From Micromonospora globbae (lineage in GTDB: Bacteria; Actinomycetota; Actinomycetes; Mycobacteriales; Micromonosporaceae): DNA of 64,000 nt. The notes beneath the pieces are model-generated. The model was given only the letters and a program-made list of their open reading frames with translations, made no database searches and was not told the origin of the DNA. This document shows, piece after piece, positions 17,285 to 25,196 of the stretch. Both the position numbers and the translations under genes were made by a program. The DNA is taken from assembly GCF_003610785.1 (NCBI RefSeq), contig NZ_RAQQ01000013.1:1-64000 (forward strand). Reading direction: 5' to 3'. Positions within the stretch are counted from its first letter, which is position 1; each line of letters starts with the position of its first letter.

Positions 17285-17979
17285 CCGGTGACGCCGTGGT
17301 GCTCGACCGGGTGAGCCGGACGTACCCCGGCGGGGTGACGGCGCTGCGCGAGGTGTCGCTGCGGATCCGCCACGGCGAACTGGTGGCGATCGTGGGACCG
17401 TCCGGGTCGGGCAAGTCGACGATGTTGAACCTGATCGGCACCCTGGACCGCCCGTCGACGGGCCGGGTGGTGATCGACGGCTACGACGTGGCGGCCCTGC
17501 CGGACCGGCAGCTCTCCGCGCTGCGGGCCCGCCGGATCGGCTTCGTCTTCCAGCAGTTCCACCTGGCCTCCGGCACGCCCGTGCTGGACAACGTGGCCGA
17601 CGGCCTGCTGTACGCCGGCGTACCCCGGCGGGAGCGACGGCGGCGGGCGGAGGCCGCGCTGGACCGGGTGGGCCTCGGCCACCGGCTGACGCACCGGCCG
17701 CACGAACTCTCCGGCGGGGAGCGGCAGCGGGTGGCGGTGGCCCGGGCGGTCGTCGGTGAGCCGGCGGTGCTCCTCGCCGACGAGCCGACCGGGAACCTCG
17801 ACTCGGTGGCCGGCGCCGGGGTGCTCGCGCTGCTGCGCGACCTGCACGCGGCGGGGACCACCGTCGTGGTGATCACCCACGATCGGGAGATCGCCGACGG
17901 GCTTCCCCGACAGGTGCGGATGCGTGACGGCCGGGTGCTCGCCGACACGGCGGCGCCGCTCGCCGAGGGGGTGCGCTGA
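17281..17979 (+). CDS. ABC transporter ATP-binding protein, MacB/LolD type
   Basis: 232 residues. Complete motifs: Walker A GPSGSGKS (about 39-46), Q-loop (FVFQQFHL), signature LSGGERQR, Walker B AVLLADEPTGNLDS and H-loop ITHD. The sequence is of the LolD/MacB/FtsE class that works with FtsX-like permeases rather than importers. Starts with ATG overlapping the adaptor stop (ATGA) and ends overlapping the permease start by one base. Confidence 0.93.
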   Translation: MTGDAVVLDRVSRTYPGGVTALREVSLRIRHGELVAIVGPSGSGKSTMLNLIGTLDRPSTGRVVIDGYDVAALPDRQLSALRARRIGFVFQQFHLASGTPVLDNVADGLLYAGVPRRERRRRAEAALDRVGLGHRLTHRPHELSGGERQRVAVARAVVGEPAVLLADEPTGNLDSVAGAGVLALLRDLHAAGTTVVVITHDREIADGLPRQVRMRDGRVLADTAAPLAEGVR

Positions 17980-19214
17980 TGGCCGTGCAGACCCCGCTGC
18001 GGCTCGTGCCGGCGGACACCCGACCGCGCCTGACACCGGCCCGGCTCGCTCCGGGCGACGTGTTCCGGGTCGGCGGCGTGGGCCTGCGCACCCGGCCGCT
18101 GCGCGCGTTCCTCTCGGCGCTGGGCATCGCGATCGGCATCGCGGCGATGGTCGCCGTCGTCGGCATCTCGTCGTCGTCCCGGGCCGATCTCGACCGCACG
18201 CTGGACCGGCTCGGCACCAACCTGCTCACCGTCGCGCCGGGCAACACCCTCTTCGGCGAGCAGGCGAAGCTGCCGGTCGAGTCGGTCGCGATGATCGGCC
18301 GGATCGGGCCGGTGACGGACGCCTCCGCCACGGGGCAGGTGCCGGACGCCCCGGTCTACCGCACCGACCGCATCCCGTCGGGCGAGACCGGCGGGATCGC
18401 CACGCGGGCCGCCCAGCTCGGCCTGCTCGACACGGTCGGTGCGACCGTACGCAGCGGCACCTGGCTGAACGCGGCCACCGAGCGGTATCCGGCCGTGGTG
18501 CTCGGCGACGCCGCCGCCCGGCGGCTCGGGCTCGGTGCGGCCGGGCCCGAGGTGCAGGTGTACGTGGGCGGTCGCTGGTTCACCGTGGTGGGCATCCTGG
18601 CTCCGGCCCCGCTCGCACCGGAGCTGGACAGTTCGGTGCTCGTCGGCTGGCCGGCCGCCGAGGCGTACCTGGAGTTCGACGGGCACCCCACGACCGTCTA
18701 CACGCGATCGCGGGAGGAGTCGGTGGAGGCGGTGCGCGCGGTGCTCGGCGCGACCGCGAACCCGGAGGCGCCGAACGAGGTGCAGGTGTCGCGGCCGTCG
18801 GACGCGCTCGCCGCCGCGGCCGCCACCGACGAGGCGTTCACCGGGCTGCTGCTGGGGCTCGGCGCGGTGGCGCTGCTCGTCGGCGGCGTGGGCGTGGCCA
18901 ACACCATGGTCATCTCGGTGCTGGAACGGCGGGCGGAGATCGGGTTGCGCCGGTCGCTGGGCGCCACCAGGGGACAGGTCCGCGTCCAGTTCCTCGCCGA
19001 GTCGCTGCTGCTCTCCGCGCTCGGCGGTGCGGGCGGGGTGCTGCTCGGCATCCTGGTCACCGCGGGGTACGCGTTCTGGCGGCAGTGGCCGACCGCGGTG
19101 CCGGTGTGGGCGATGGCCGGTGGCGTCGGAGCCACCCTGCTCATCGGTGGCCTCGCGGGCCTCTACCCGGCCGTCCGGGCCGCCCGCCTCGCCCCGACCG
19201 AGGCGCTCGCCTGA
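17979..19214 (+). CDS. FtsX/MacB-type ABC transporter permease
   Basis: 411 residues. First membrane helix at about 43-65 (RAFLSALGIAIGIAAMVAVVGIS), then a MacB-like extracytoplasmic domain of ~220 residues, then three helices: LLLGLGAVALLVGGVGVANTMVISVL, LLLSALGGAGGVLLGILVTAGYAF and the last around GGVGATLLIGGLAGLYPAVRAARLAPTEALA, the classical end of MacB permeases. Together with the ATPase it uses mechanical motion to act on periplasmic or outer-face substrates such as peptides. The final gene of the operon, followed by a stem-loop. Confidence 0.92.
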   Translation: MAVQTPLRLVPADTRPRLTPARLAPGDVFRVGGVGLRTRPLRAFLSALGIAIGIAAMVAVVGISSSSRADLDRTLDRLGTNLLTVAPGNTLFGEQAKLPVESVAMIGRIGPVTDASATGQVPDAPVYRTDRIPSGETGGIATRAAQLGLLDTVGATVRSGTWLNAATERYPAVVLGDAAARRLGLGAAGPEVQVYVGGRWFTVVGILAPAPLAPELDSSVLVGWPAAEAYLEFDGHPTTVYTRSREESVEAVRAVLGATANPEAPNEVQVSRPSDALAAAAATDEAFTGLLLGLGAVALLVGGVGVANTMVISVLERRAEIGLRRSLGATRGQVRVQFLAESLLLSALGGAGGVLLGILVTAGYAFWRQWPTAVPVWAMAGGVGATLLIGGLAGLYPAVRAARLAPTEALA

Positions 19215-19234
19215 CCGGGGCCGGGCGTCGTGAG

Positions 19235-19283
19235 CGGGTCGGGTGCGTTCGTCGTCGCGGAGGCGGCGGACGCACCCGACCCG
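19235..19283. terminator. Stem-loop terminator between convergent genes
   Basis: A 13-bp perfect inverted repeat (cgggtcgggtgcg / cgcacccgacccg) with a 23-nt loop, between the permease and the convergent thioesterase gene. Confidence 0.65.
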
Positions 19284-19316
19284 GCGGTGCGTCAGGCGGA
19301 CGCGCCGCGCGGTGCG

Positions 19317-19781
19317 TCAGGCGGCGGTGGTCGCGGGCCGGAGCAGGGTGGCGGCCACGGCCCGGGCGGCGTCCGTCCAGGGCGCCGGCCGCAGCGTCGC
19401 CGGGTCCAGCCGCACGATCGAGCGGTGGCCCTCGGCGTGCAGCGTGTGGCCGTCCACCGAGCGGAACTGGAAGCCGTACTCGGCGCTGCTCGTGCCGAAG
19501 TGGTTGAGCCAGAAGTGCAGCGCCACGGGGCCGGTGCTGGTGATCGGCGCGCGGTAGGTGATCGCGAACTCCCGCACGGCGTGGAACAGGTCGGGCGGGG
19601 TGGAGCTGCCCCGGTAGGCGAGCCCACGCTGCGACCAGTACGGGGTGAGCCCCCGTTCCAGCAGCACCGCGTACCGGGCGTTGTGCATGATGCCCATGGC
19701 GTCGAGGTCGTCGAAGTGCACGGTGACGTGCTCGACGTGCCCGTACGCCACGGCGGGCTGGTCGGTGAGGGTGGCACTCAT
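19317..19781 (-). CDS. Acyl-CoA thioesterase (hotdog, 4HBT family)
   Basis: 154 residues. The block VHFDDLDAMGIMHNARYAVLLERGLTPYW (about 20-48) is the 4-hydroxybenzoyl-CoA thioesterase-type active-site region, with the catalytic Asp in the D-x-x-G-H/I-M-H-N-x-x-Y motif; FAITYRAPI and LHFWLNHFGTSS are core hotdog strands. It should hydrolyse an acyl-CoA, specificity unknown. Its start overlaps the stop of the TetR gene (ATGA), so the two form one transcript under that repressor. Confidence 0.85.
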   Translation of the reverse strand: MSATLTDQPAVAYGHVEHVTVHFDDLDAMGIMHNARYAVLLERGLTPYWSQRGLAYRGSSTPPDLFHAVREFAITYRAPITSTGPVALHFWLNHFGTSSAEYGFQFRSVDGHTLHAEGHRSIVRLDPATLRPAPWTDAARAVAATLLRPATTAA

Positions 19782-20416
19782 GGTCGGCCTTCCGGTAGCA
19801 GGGTCGGGTCGGTGCACAGCGCCCGGAGGCGGTCCAGCAGACCCTGGCGGGCGTGCCGGTACGCGGCCTCCGGCTCCAGCAGCCGGGAGTGCATGGCGGC
19901 GCTCATCCCGAGCGCGTCGATCTCGTACGCCAGTTGCGGCACGTCGACGTCGGCGGCGAGCTCGCCGGCGTCCACGGCCTGCCGCACCAGCTCCTCGAGG
20001 AACGCCGTCCAGCGGCGGAACGCCTCGGCGAGCCGGTCGCGGACCGGGCCGGGCCGGGCGTTGTACTCGAACTGGGTGTTGGCGAAGAAGCAGCCGCCGG
20101 GCAGCACGCGGGCGGCGTAGAAGTCGATCCGGGCCTCGTGAAGTGCCCGGATCCGGCGTACGCCCCGCGGGGCGCGTAGCGCCGGCGCGACGATCCGCTC
20201 CTGCCACTGCTCCACGGCCCGGTCGATCGCCGCGAGCTGGAGCGCTTCCTTCGACCGCCAGTGTGCGAAGAGCCCCGACTTGCTCACCCCGAGCGCGTCG
20301 GCGAGCTGGGCGAGGCTGAGCCCGTGCAGGCCGGCCTCGGTGGCGAGGACCACGGCCGCGTCCAGTGTCGCGGCGCGGGTGCGCTCGCCCCTCGCGAGGC
20401 GTCCGTCGACCGTCAT
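19778..20416 (-). CDS. TetR family transcriptional regulator
   Basis: 212 residues from ATG 20416. The N-terminal helix-turn-helix runs from TRAATLDAAVVLATEAGLHG through LSLAQLADALGVSKSGLFAHWRSKEAL (about 15-55). The C-terminal ligand-binding domain (DFYAARVLPGGCFFANTQFEYNARPGPVRDRL) resembles the TetR_C group of YbiH/AcrR-like repressors. A longer start at GTG 20440 would overlap a palindrome, so the ATG is preferred. It likely represses its own operon with the thioesterase, perhaps in response to an acyl-CoA or lipid. Confidence 0.88.
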   Translation of the reverse strand: MTVDGRLARGERTRAATLDAAVVLATEAGLHGLSLAQLADALGVSKSGLFAHWRSKEALQLAAIDRAVEQWQERIVAPALRAPRGVRRIRALHEARIDFYAARVLPGGCFFANTQFEYNARPGPVRDRLAEAFRRWTAFLEELVRQAVDAGELAADVDVPQLAYEIDALGMSAAMHSRLLEPEAAYRHARQGLLDRLRALCTDPTLLPEGRP

Positions 20417-20438
20417 GCCGACACCGTACTCAATCAGC

Positions 20439-20450
20439 ACGACCGGTCGT
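20439..20450. promoter_or_regulatory. Palindromic operator upstream of the TetR-thioesterase unit
   Basis: The perfect 12-bp palindrome acgaccggtcgt lies 23 bp before the TetR ATG. Its ACCGGT-centred form is common for TetR-family operators. The surrounding AT-rich sequence (attgttttg, caatcag) would be the promoter, so binding here would be autorepressive. Confidence 0.6.
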
Positions 20451-20486
20451 ATTGTTTTGTGCCGTGACCGTCGTCACCCGCCAACG

Positions 20487-20524
20487 CCGCCGCCCCGCCG
20501 TCCGGGTGGACGGCGGGGCGGCGG
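20487..20524 (-). terminator. deoD terminator
   Basis: A perfect 17-bp inverted repeat (ccgccgccccgccgtcc / ggacggcggggcggcgg) with a 4-nt loop, 50 bp after the deoD stop and before the TetR promoter on the same strand. Confidence 0.85.
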
Positions 20525-20573
20525 AAGGGCAGGTGGCTGTGCGCCGGCTGTGCTGCCGGAGGCAGGTGGCGGG

Positions 20574-21281
20574 TCAGGCGATGATCGTGTCCAGCGCGAT
20601 CTCCACCATCTGGCTGAACGTCTGCTCACGCTCGGCGGCGGTGGTCTTCTCGCCCGTCTTGATGTGGTCGCTCACGGTCAGCACCGTGAGGGCCCGCGCC
20701 TTGAACCGGGCCGCGATCGTGTACAGCGCCGCGGACTCCATTTCGACGGCCAGCACCCCGTAGTCGGCGAGGGTGTCGTAGAGGTCCGGCCGGTCGGTGT
20801 AGAAGGCGTCGGCGGCCAGGATCGGCCCCACGTGCATGGTGACGCCCTGCCGCTCGGCCACCTCCACGGCCGTACGCAGCAGCCCGAAGTCGGCCACCGG
20901 GGCGTAGTCGATCAGCCCGTCGAACCGCATCCGGTTCATGTTCGAGTCGGTGGACGAGCCGATCGCCGCGATCACGTCGCGCAGCTTCAGGTCCTCCCGC
21001 AGGGCGCCGCAGGAGCCGACCCGGATCAGGGTCTTCACGCCGTACTCGTTGATCAGCTCGTGGGCGTAGATCGACGCCGACGGCATGCCCATGCCCGAGC
21101 CCTGGACGGAGACGTCGACACCCTTCCAGCGGCCGGTGAAGCCCAGCATGCCGCGGACGGTCGAGTAGCACTCCGCGCCCTCGAGGTAGGTCTCCGCGAT
21201 CCACTTGGCCCGCAGCGGGTCGCCCGGCATCAGGACCCGCTCGGCGATCTCTCCCGGCTTCGCGCCGATGTGCGTACTCAT
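20574..21281 (-). CDS. deoD: Purine-nucleoside phosphorylase DeoD
   Basis: 235 residues from ATG 21281 (AGGATCC upstream), the normal length of hexameric DeoD; the longer reading to 21326 has no support. Diagnostic segments: STHIGAKPGEIAERVLMPGDPLRAK (phosphate site), TLIRVGSCGALRED, GVLAVEMESAALYTIAARF (purine/ribose site with the conserved Glu-Met-Glu) and VSDHIKTGE with the catalytic Asp. It cleaves purine (deoxy)nucleosides with phosphate in salvage. Monocistronic, with its own terminator. Confidence 0.95.
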   Translation of the reverse strand: MSTHIGAKPGEIAERVLMPGDPLRAKWIAETYLEGAECYSTVRGMLGFTGRWKGVDVSVQGSGMGMPSASIYAHELINEYGVKTLIRVGSCGALREDLKLRDVIAAIGSSTDSNMNRMRFDGLIDYAPVADFGLLRTAVEVAERQGVTMHVGPILAADAFYTDRPDLYDTLADYGVLAVEMESAALYTIAARFKARALTVLTVSDHIKTGEKTTAAEREQTFSQMVEIALDTIIA

Positions 21282-21356
21282 GGCAAGGATCCTGCCAGGC
21301 GCAGCCGGGCGGTACCGGTTCGGCATCGCAACCTGCGGTCCTGTACCCTACTCGGC

Positions 21357-21443
21357 GGTGGTGTGTCCGAGTGGCCTAAGGAGCACGCCTCGAAAGCGTG
21401 TGAGGGTTCACGCCCTCCGCGGGTTCAAATCCCGCCGCCACCG
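21357..21443 (+). tRNA. tRNA-Ser(CGA)
   Basis: 87 nt. The acceptor ggtggtg pairs with cgccacc, anticodon stem cacgc/gcgtg encloses loop ctcgaaa with anticodon CGA (reads UCG), and the long variable arm and gggttcaaatccc T arm are those of a class II serine tRNA. CCA is not encoded. An integrase gene lies 1.1 kb downstream, so this tRNA is a possible integration site, but no second copy of its 3' end was found by eye. Confidence 0.96.
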
Positions 21444-21457
21444 CTCGTGAACAGCGA

Positions 21458-21495
21458 GAACGCCCGGCCGATCCACACGGATCGACCGGGCGTTC
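21458..21495 (+). terminator. tRNA-Ser terminator
   Basis: An inverted repeat of gaacgcccgg-n-cgatcc with ggatcg-n-ccgggcgttc (one mismatch) and loop acac, starting 15 nt after the tRNA. Confidence 0.8.
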
Positions 21496-21642
21496 CGCTA
21501 TCTCAAGATCGCTAGTCTCATTCGTCGTCTCAATAAGCCGCAGGCGGGCCGCGGCGATATACCCCGCCTGGGCAGGAAGCCCGATGCCCGCCCAGACGAC
21601 TGGACGGGCATCGGTGGCCAAGCCGAAGCTAGGCCAGGGGGA

Positions 21643-21897
21643 TCACTTGCCGGACTTGTTCTTGGTCGGGTCGACCAACTTCGACGGGCCGCCCTTGGGA
21701 GTCGGCGGGATCCGGTGGCCCTTCGGGACGGTCACCTCGGGACCGCCCTTGACGGGCAGGTACTGACCGCTCTTCGGAGCGGGGGTGCCCGGGTTCACAA
21801 CGACCGGCTTGGCGGCCGGGCGAGCGGCGGGCTTGGCGGCCGGGCGAGCGGCGGGCTTACCCGCTCCCGAAGCCGGCTTCGTGGCCTTGTTCGCCAC
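21643..21897 (-). CDS. YjzC-like small basic protein with repeat N-terminus
   Basis: 84 residues from GTG 21897, chosen for AGAAGGAGAAAA directly upstream. Residues 1-35 are Ala/Lys/Pro-rich with an AARPAAKP unit repeated twice. The C-terminal ~45 residues (KSGQYLPVKGG, EVTVPKGHRIPPTPKGG, KLVDPTKNKSGK) resemble the small YjzC-type proteins of Gram-positives (SGQY...EVTV.KG..PPTP), whose function is unknown. Family assignment is from memory of that pattern. It lies between the tRNA-Ser and the integrase; it could be host-encoded or cargo. Confidence 0.65.
   Translation of the reverse strand: MANKATKPASGAGKPAARPAAKPAARPAAKPVVVNPGTPAPKSGQYLPVKGGPEVTVPKGHRIPPTPKGGPSKLVDPTKNKSGK
21808..21855. repeat. 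Two tandem 24-bp units inside the YjzC-like gene
   Basis: Two copies of a 24-bp unit (beginning cttggcggccgggcgagcgg) encode the duplicated AARPAAKP stretch. The unit is a multiple of three, so copy number can change without breaking the frame. Confidence 0.8.
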
Positions 21898-22509
21898 TTT
21901 TCTCCTTCTGGTTGAGCACGCCAGACGCGCCCCTGCGGAGAATTTCACTCCCCTGAGGTCTCGCGAAAGACACCAGGCGGTGATAGCCTCGCCGGTCTAC
22001 TGCCAGGTAGAAACGACGACCCGGTGGGGCGGCCCGGAGAACCGGCACCCTGCCGGGTCTTCGTGCTGTGTTGCTCGGATCAAAGTACTTGTCGGCGGCA
22101 TGGGGATCAAGGAGGCCGAGACGCTCCAGGCGCTAGATGTTGTGGTGTGAGACCGCCATGTTGCCCACATCTAGTGGCGTTGGCCTGTGGATAACTCCGC
22201 ACCCCCTCTCGTTCGCACATGCGTTCTATTGAATAAACTGCCTGGTCAGGTGGCGGAATGCATCGGCCACTCGCGATGTAACCAACTGTGAGAGTCCGTG
22301 GACAGCGGTGTGGGAAACCTGTGTCTACTCCATTCGACCTGTGGGTATTACGGACGGCTACATCGATCAAAGTGGATCACATATCGCGCTTCCCGGGAGT
22401 GTCTGGCATAAAACCGGCGAATGTTGCCAATGCATGACTCGGCCCGGCCGACGAAGCGCCCGGCCGGGCCGATTGGGGCCGCAGCACGCCGTTCCGCCGC
22501 CAAGATGCT
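21898..22509. other. Gene-free, lower-GC stretch between YjzC-like gene and integrase
   Basis: About 610 bp with no convincing coding frame on either strand; the candidates have poor codon bias and no ribosome sites. It is less GC-rich than its surroundings, most clearly at 22190-22430 (for example gttctattgaataaactg). It holds the promoter of the YjzC-like gene at its left edge and a stem-loop at 22439-22472. In related integrative elements the attachment site lies just past the 3' end of the integrase gene, so a core site may be within this stretch. Confidence 0.5.
22439..22472 (-). terminator. Integrase-side terminator
   Basis: The perfect inverted repeat tcggcccggccg / cggccgggccga with a 10-nt loop, 38 bp past the end of the integrase frame. 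Confidence 0.7.
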
Positions 22510-23740
22510 CTAGCTTGCGCCGTCGTTATTCGGCCCGCTTGGGGTTGACCATAGGAGTCCGCCCACCCGCTTTGCGATGTCTCGGCGGATCTGCGCCGTG
22601 ATGTGCTGGTATCGGGCGGCCATGGAAGAGCTCGACCAACCCATGATGCCCATCACGGCCCGCTCCGGTACGCCGAGCAAGAGCAGCACCGTTGCTGCGG
22701 TGTCTCGCGTCGTGTAGGCGTCCATCTCGCAGCCCGGCCAGCTTGAGTAGGCGCTTCCATTCGTCGTAGTCGGTTCGCGGGTTGACCGGCTCACCGGTCG
22801 GCGTGGCGAACAGCCAACCGCCCTCCTGCCAGAGCTGGGCCGCCCGGTCGCGCTCCTGGTCTTGCTCCTTCCGGTGCTGCCGGAGCAGCGTCACCAGCTC
22901 ATCCGGCAGACCGATGCTCCGGCGACCCGCACGCGACTTCGTCTCGGTGGTTTCGGCGCGTAGCGGCACCCGTTTGGGGCAGTGGCCGCCGAACTTCCGC
23001 CCGCACTTTCCCTCGCACCCGTGCCGCCATTTCGGGCGTTGCCGACCGCGCCGCACGGTTAAAACTCCGGCGTCCAAATCTACGTCCGGCCATTTGAGGC
23101 CGAGCGCTTCGCTCTGCCGTAGTCCGAGGGCAAGCGCGATTGCCCATCGGGCGTGATTCCGCCGTTCGCTGGCGACGGCCGGTAGCCGTTGAATCTCGCT
23201 GACGGAGTATGGCTCGACTTCCTCATGGGGTAGGCGCGGCGCTTTGGCCAGCGCGGCCGGATTTCGGGCGAGGTGACCCCGACGCATTGCTTCGTTGAGT
23301 GCGGCACGAATCGTCCGGTGTGCCTGATGCGCGGTGGCCGGGGCACTTCCGCTCCGCATCATCTGCCGATACAGCGTCTCAAGGCGCTCCGGCTCCAATC
23401 GGTCGATTCGGTGGCCACCCACGCCGGGGATCAAGTGCTTTCGCGCGGCCACCCGATATCCGGCGAGCGTGTTCTCACGGACGGACTGAGCGGCGATGTT
23501 CTCGACCCAATGCGTGAGCCACTTCTCGACGGTCCAACGCTGACCGACCTTGCGAACCGTGCCGCTGTCCCGCTCCCGTTCCAGTGCGCGAACCTTGCGG
23601 ATCACCTCTGCCTCGGTCATGGCCTGAACGTGACGCCGGTCGGGTCGGCCGTTGTTCTTCACGCCAACGGTGACTCGTCCGTGCCAGTAGCCATCGCTGC
23701 CCTTGTAAATGCTGGACGCGCCAGCGGGTTTGCGTCCCAA
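22510..23740 (-). pseudogene. int: Tyrosine site-specific integrase, frameshifted
   Basis: The start is TTG 23740 with GGAGG 5 nt upstream. The product begins MGRKPAGASSIYKGSDGYWHG, a typical actinobacterial phage/ICE integrase, with the SAM-like core-binding domain around residues 65-160 and the first catalytic Arg in ALGLRQSEALGLKW. A zinc-finger-like insertion is present (CEGKCGRKFGGHCPK). At about 22700, right after LHDARH (the H-x-x-R-H box), the frame shifts; the expected continuation TAATVLLLLGVPERAVMGIMGW and the nucleophile region ARYQHI are found in another frame to 22510. A 2-nt loss (or 1-nt gain) explains this. As read, the enzyme lacks its Tyr and is inactive, unless the shift is a sequencing error. 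Confidence 0.85.
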
Positions 23741-23754
23741 TCTGTCCTCCGGTT

Positions 23755-23961
23755 TCAGGCGGCCTGGTCGAGTGAATGCGAGTTGTCAAGCAAGTTGTCT
23801 ACGTACTCGTTCAGGCAGGCCAATGGCACGCGGCGGAGTCTGCCAATGGTCACGGTGCGAACCTCGCCGTTCTTTACGAGGCCGTACATTGTGGTTCGGC
23901 CGATTCCGAGACGCTGCGCCGCTTCTTCGACGGTCAAGACGATTCGGTCGCCGGAGTTCAT
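23755..23961 (-). CDS. xis: Excisionase-type helix-turn-helix protein
   Basis: 68 residues. LTVEEAAQRLGIGRTTMYGLVKNGEVRTVTIGRLRRVPLACLNEYVDNLL is the MerR/excisionase-like winged HTH that binds attachment-site arms and directs excision by the neighbouring integrase. It lies 14 bp before the integrase, the standard order in actinobacterial integrative elements. The start ATG overlaps the stop of the small upstream gene (ATGA). It looks intact. Confidence 0.9.
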   Translation of the reverse strand: MNSGDRIVLTVEEAAQRLGIGRTTMYGLVKNGEVRTVTIGRLRRVPLACLNEYVDNLLDNSHSLDQAA

Positions 23962-24125
23962 TTGCAGGCGTCCTCCCTCCGGGTGGCGTCGATGTAGATG
24001 CGGTGCCAGGTGGACGGGGGCCGGTCGGGGTACGGCCGGCTGACGTGCTGGATGGTGAGTACGCGGGCGCGTGCGGCGAGGGTGGCGGCGGTTCCGGCGG
24101 GGGTGCCGTGCAGCCTGATTCGCAT
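23958..24125 (-). CDS. Small 55-residue element protein overlapping xis
   Basis: Reading frame MRIRLHGTPAGTAATLAARA ... ending RIYIDATRREDACK, from ATG 24125 with GGAAAGG upstream. Its stop overlaps the xis start (ATGA), so it is translationally coupled. The pattern (MRI-x-LHGT near the start, VSRPYPDRPPS in the middle, R-x-YI near the end) resembles small proteins I recall next to excisionases in integrative elements of Streptomyces and Micromonospora; their function is unknown. The 4-nt overlap and codon bias make a real gene likely. Confidence 0.65.
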   Translation of the reverse strand: MRIRLHGTPAGTAATLAARARVLTIQHVSRPYPDRPPSTWHRIYIDATRREDACK

Positions 24126-24321
24126 GCTGGCGGCCTTTCCGTCGTTGGGTGGGTTCGGTGGAGGGTTGGTGAGGAGTTGTGGTAGTGGTGCGCAGGGCGG
24201 CCCCGCTGAGAGCGCCGTAGAGCCAAGATCTCCGGCGGGTTGGTGTGACCGGTTGCGTCGGAGCGTCTGTGTGGCGTTCAGCGGCTGCGTTGAACAGCTC
24301 GTTCCGGGCAGGGATGCACGA

Positions 24322-24350
24322 CGCCCGTTCGGCGCTAAGCCGAACGGGCG
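24322..24350 (-). terminator. Terminator of the dprA-phosphoribosyltransferase unit
   Basis: The perfect 12-bp inverted repeat cgcccgttcggc / gccgaacgggcg with loop gctaa, 61 bp past the phosphoribosyltransferase stop. It separates this unit from the integrase genes on the same strand. Confidence 0.8.
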
Positions 24351-24410
24351 GGAGGCGGGATCCTTGCCTGTCCAGGCGACCGATCCCAGGTATGCGCCTT
24401 GTACTAGCGA

Positions 24411-25196
24411 CTAGTGCGGCCTGTCGACGGGCGTACAGCGGGTGATGTCGAACCAGGGGGCTGCCCGTAGCCGATCAACGAGCGGCTTCGACGGACCGTA
24501 GTCCGGGTTGACCCTTCGGCCGATGACTACCGCTGCGACTGCTACTGCGCCGGCTGCCTTGAGGGCGAATGCCAGGGACTGAACTCGACCCCCGGTTGTC
24601 CATGTGTCATCGAGCAGGAGCACTCTGCCGCCGGTCGCGCTGCCCGGCGGCAGGTAGAAGCGGTCGCGGTAGAAGTTCCGGTCATCGGCGCCGTAGGCAG
24701 AGTTCGGGACTGGGCGTAGCACGGGCAGAGGCATACGTCTGGCGACGATGGTCTCTAGCGGATGCTCGCCCTGCCGGCCGCGCGTGGAGGGAACCGTAAC
24801 GACGTGTGTGAACGCGCCGCCGAGCGCGGCGGCGAAGCAATCCCAGTGATACGCGAGGTAGAGGACCGTGAGCGACGAGAGGTTTCCCATCGCAACGGCC
24901 GACGGTTGCGCCGACTTGTAGATGATCAGGTTGTGATCGTGCTGTGCGCGTGCGATTGAGTAGGCGATCGGGGCAACGATGTCCGCCTGCATGCCGCCGG
25001 ATGCCGAGCGGTGCTGGCTGCACTGGTAGCAGAGTTCGAAACCACTGCCCGCGGTGCTGCGGCAGACGGCGCAGATGCCATCTCCCGGCGGTAGTGGGTT
25101 GCGTAGGTAGTTGCGCTGTCGCTCAACCACCTGCATCTCGTCATGCTGGGCGGTCGCCCATTGTCTAAAGGTCGACAAGGCGCGGCAGACCTTCAA
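24411..25196 (-). CDS. ComF-like phosphoribosyltransferase, partner of the DprA-like protein
   Basis: 261 residues if started at TTG 25196, which overlaps the DprA-like gene by 32 nt; ATG 25136 (241 residues) is an alternative. A zinc-ribbon-like pair CAVC (42-45) and CYQC (56-59) is followed by a type I phosphoribosyltransferase domain, with THVVTVPSTRGR in the middle and the PRPP-binding loop VLLLDDTWTTGGR (192-204). The layout is that of ComF, which supports DNA uptake, but the rest is divergent and no comEA/EC genes are near. Genetic coupling to a DprA/SLOG protein on a mobile region suggests a nucleotide-signalling or defence role rather than transformation; this is an inference. Confidence 0.8.
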   Translation of the reverse strand: MKVCRALSTFRQWATAQHDEMQVVERQRNYLRNPLPPGDGICAVCRSTAGSGFELCYQCSQHRSASGGMQADIVAPIAYSIARAQHDHNLIIYKSAQPSAVAMGNLSSLTVLYLAYHWDCFAAALGGAFTHVVTVPSTRGRQGEHPLETIVARRMPLPVLRPVPNSAYGADDRNFYRDRFYLPPGSATGGRVLLLDDTWTTGGRVQSLAFALKAAGAVAVAAVVIGRRVNPDYGPSKPLVDRLRAAPWFDITRCTPVDRPH

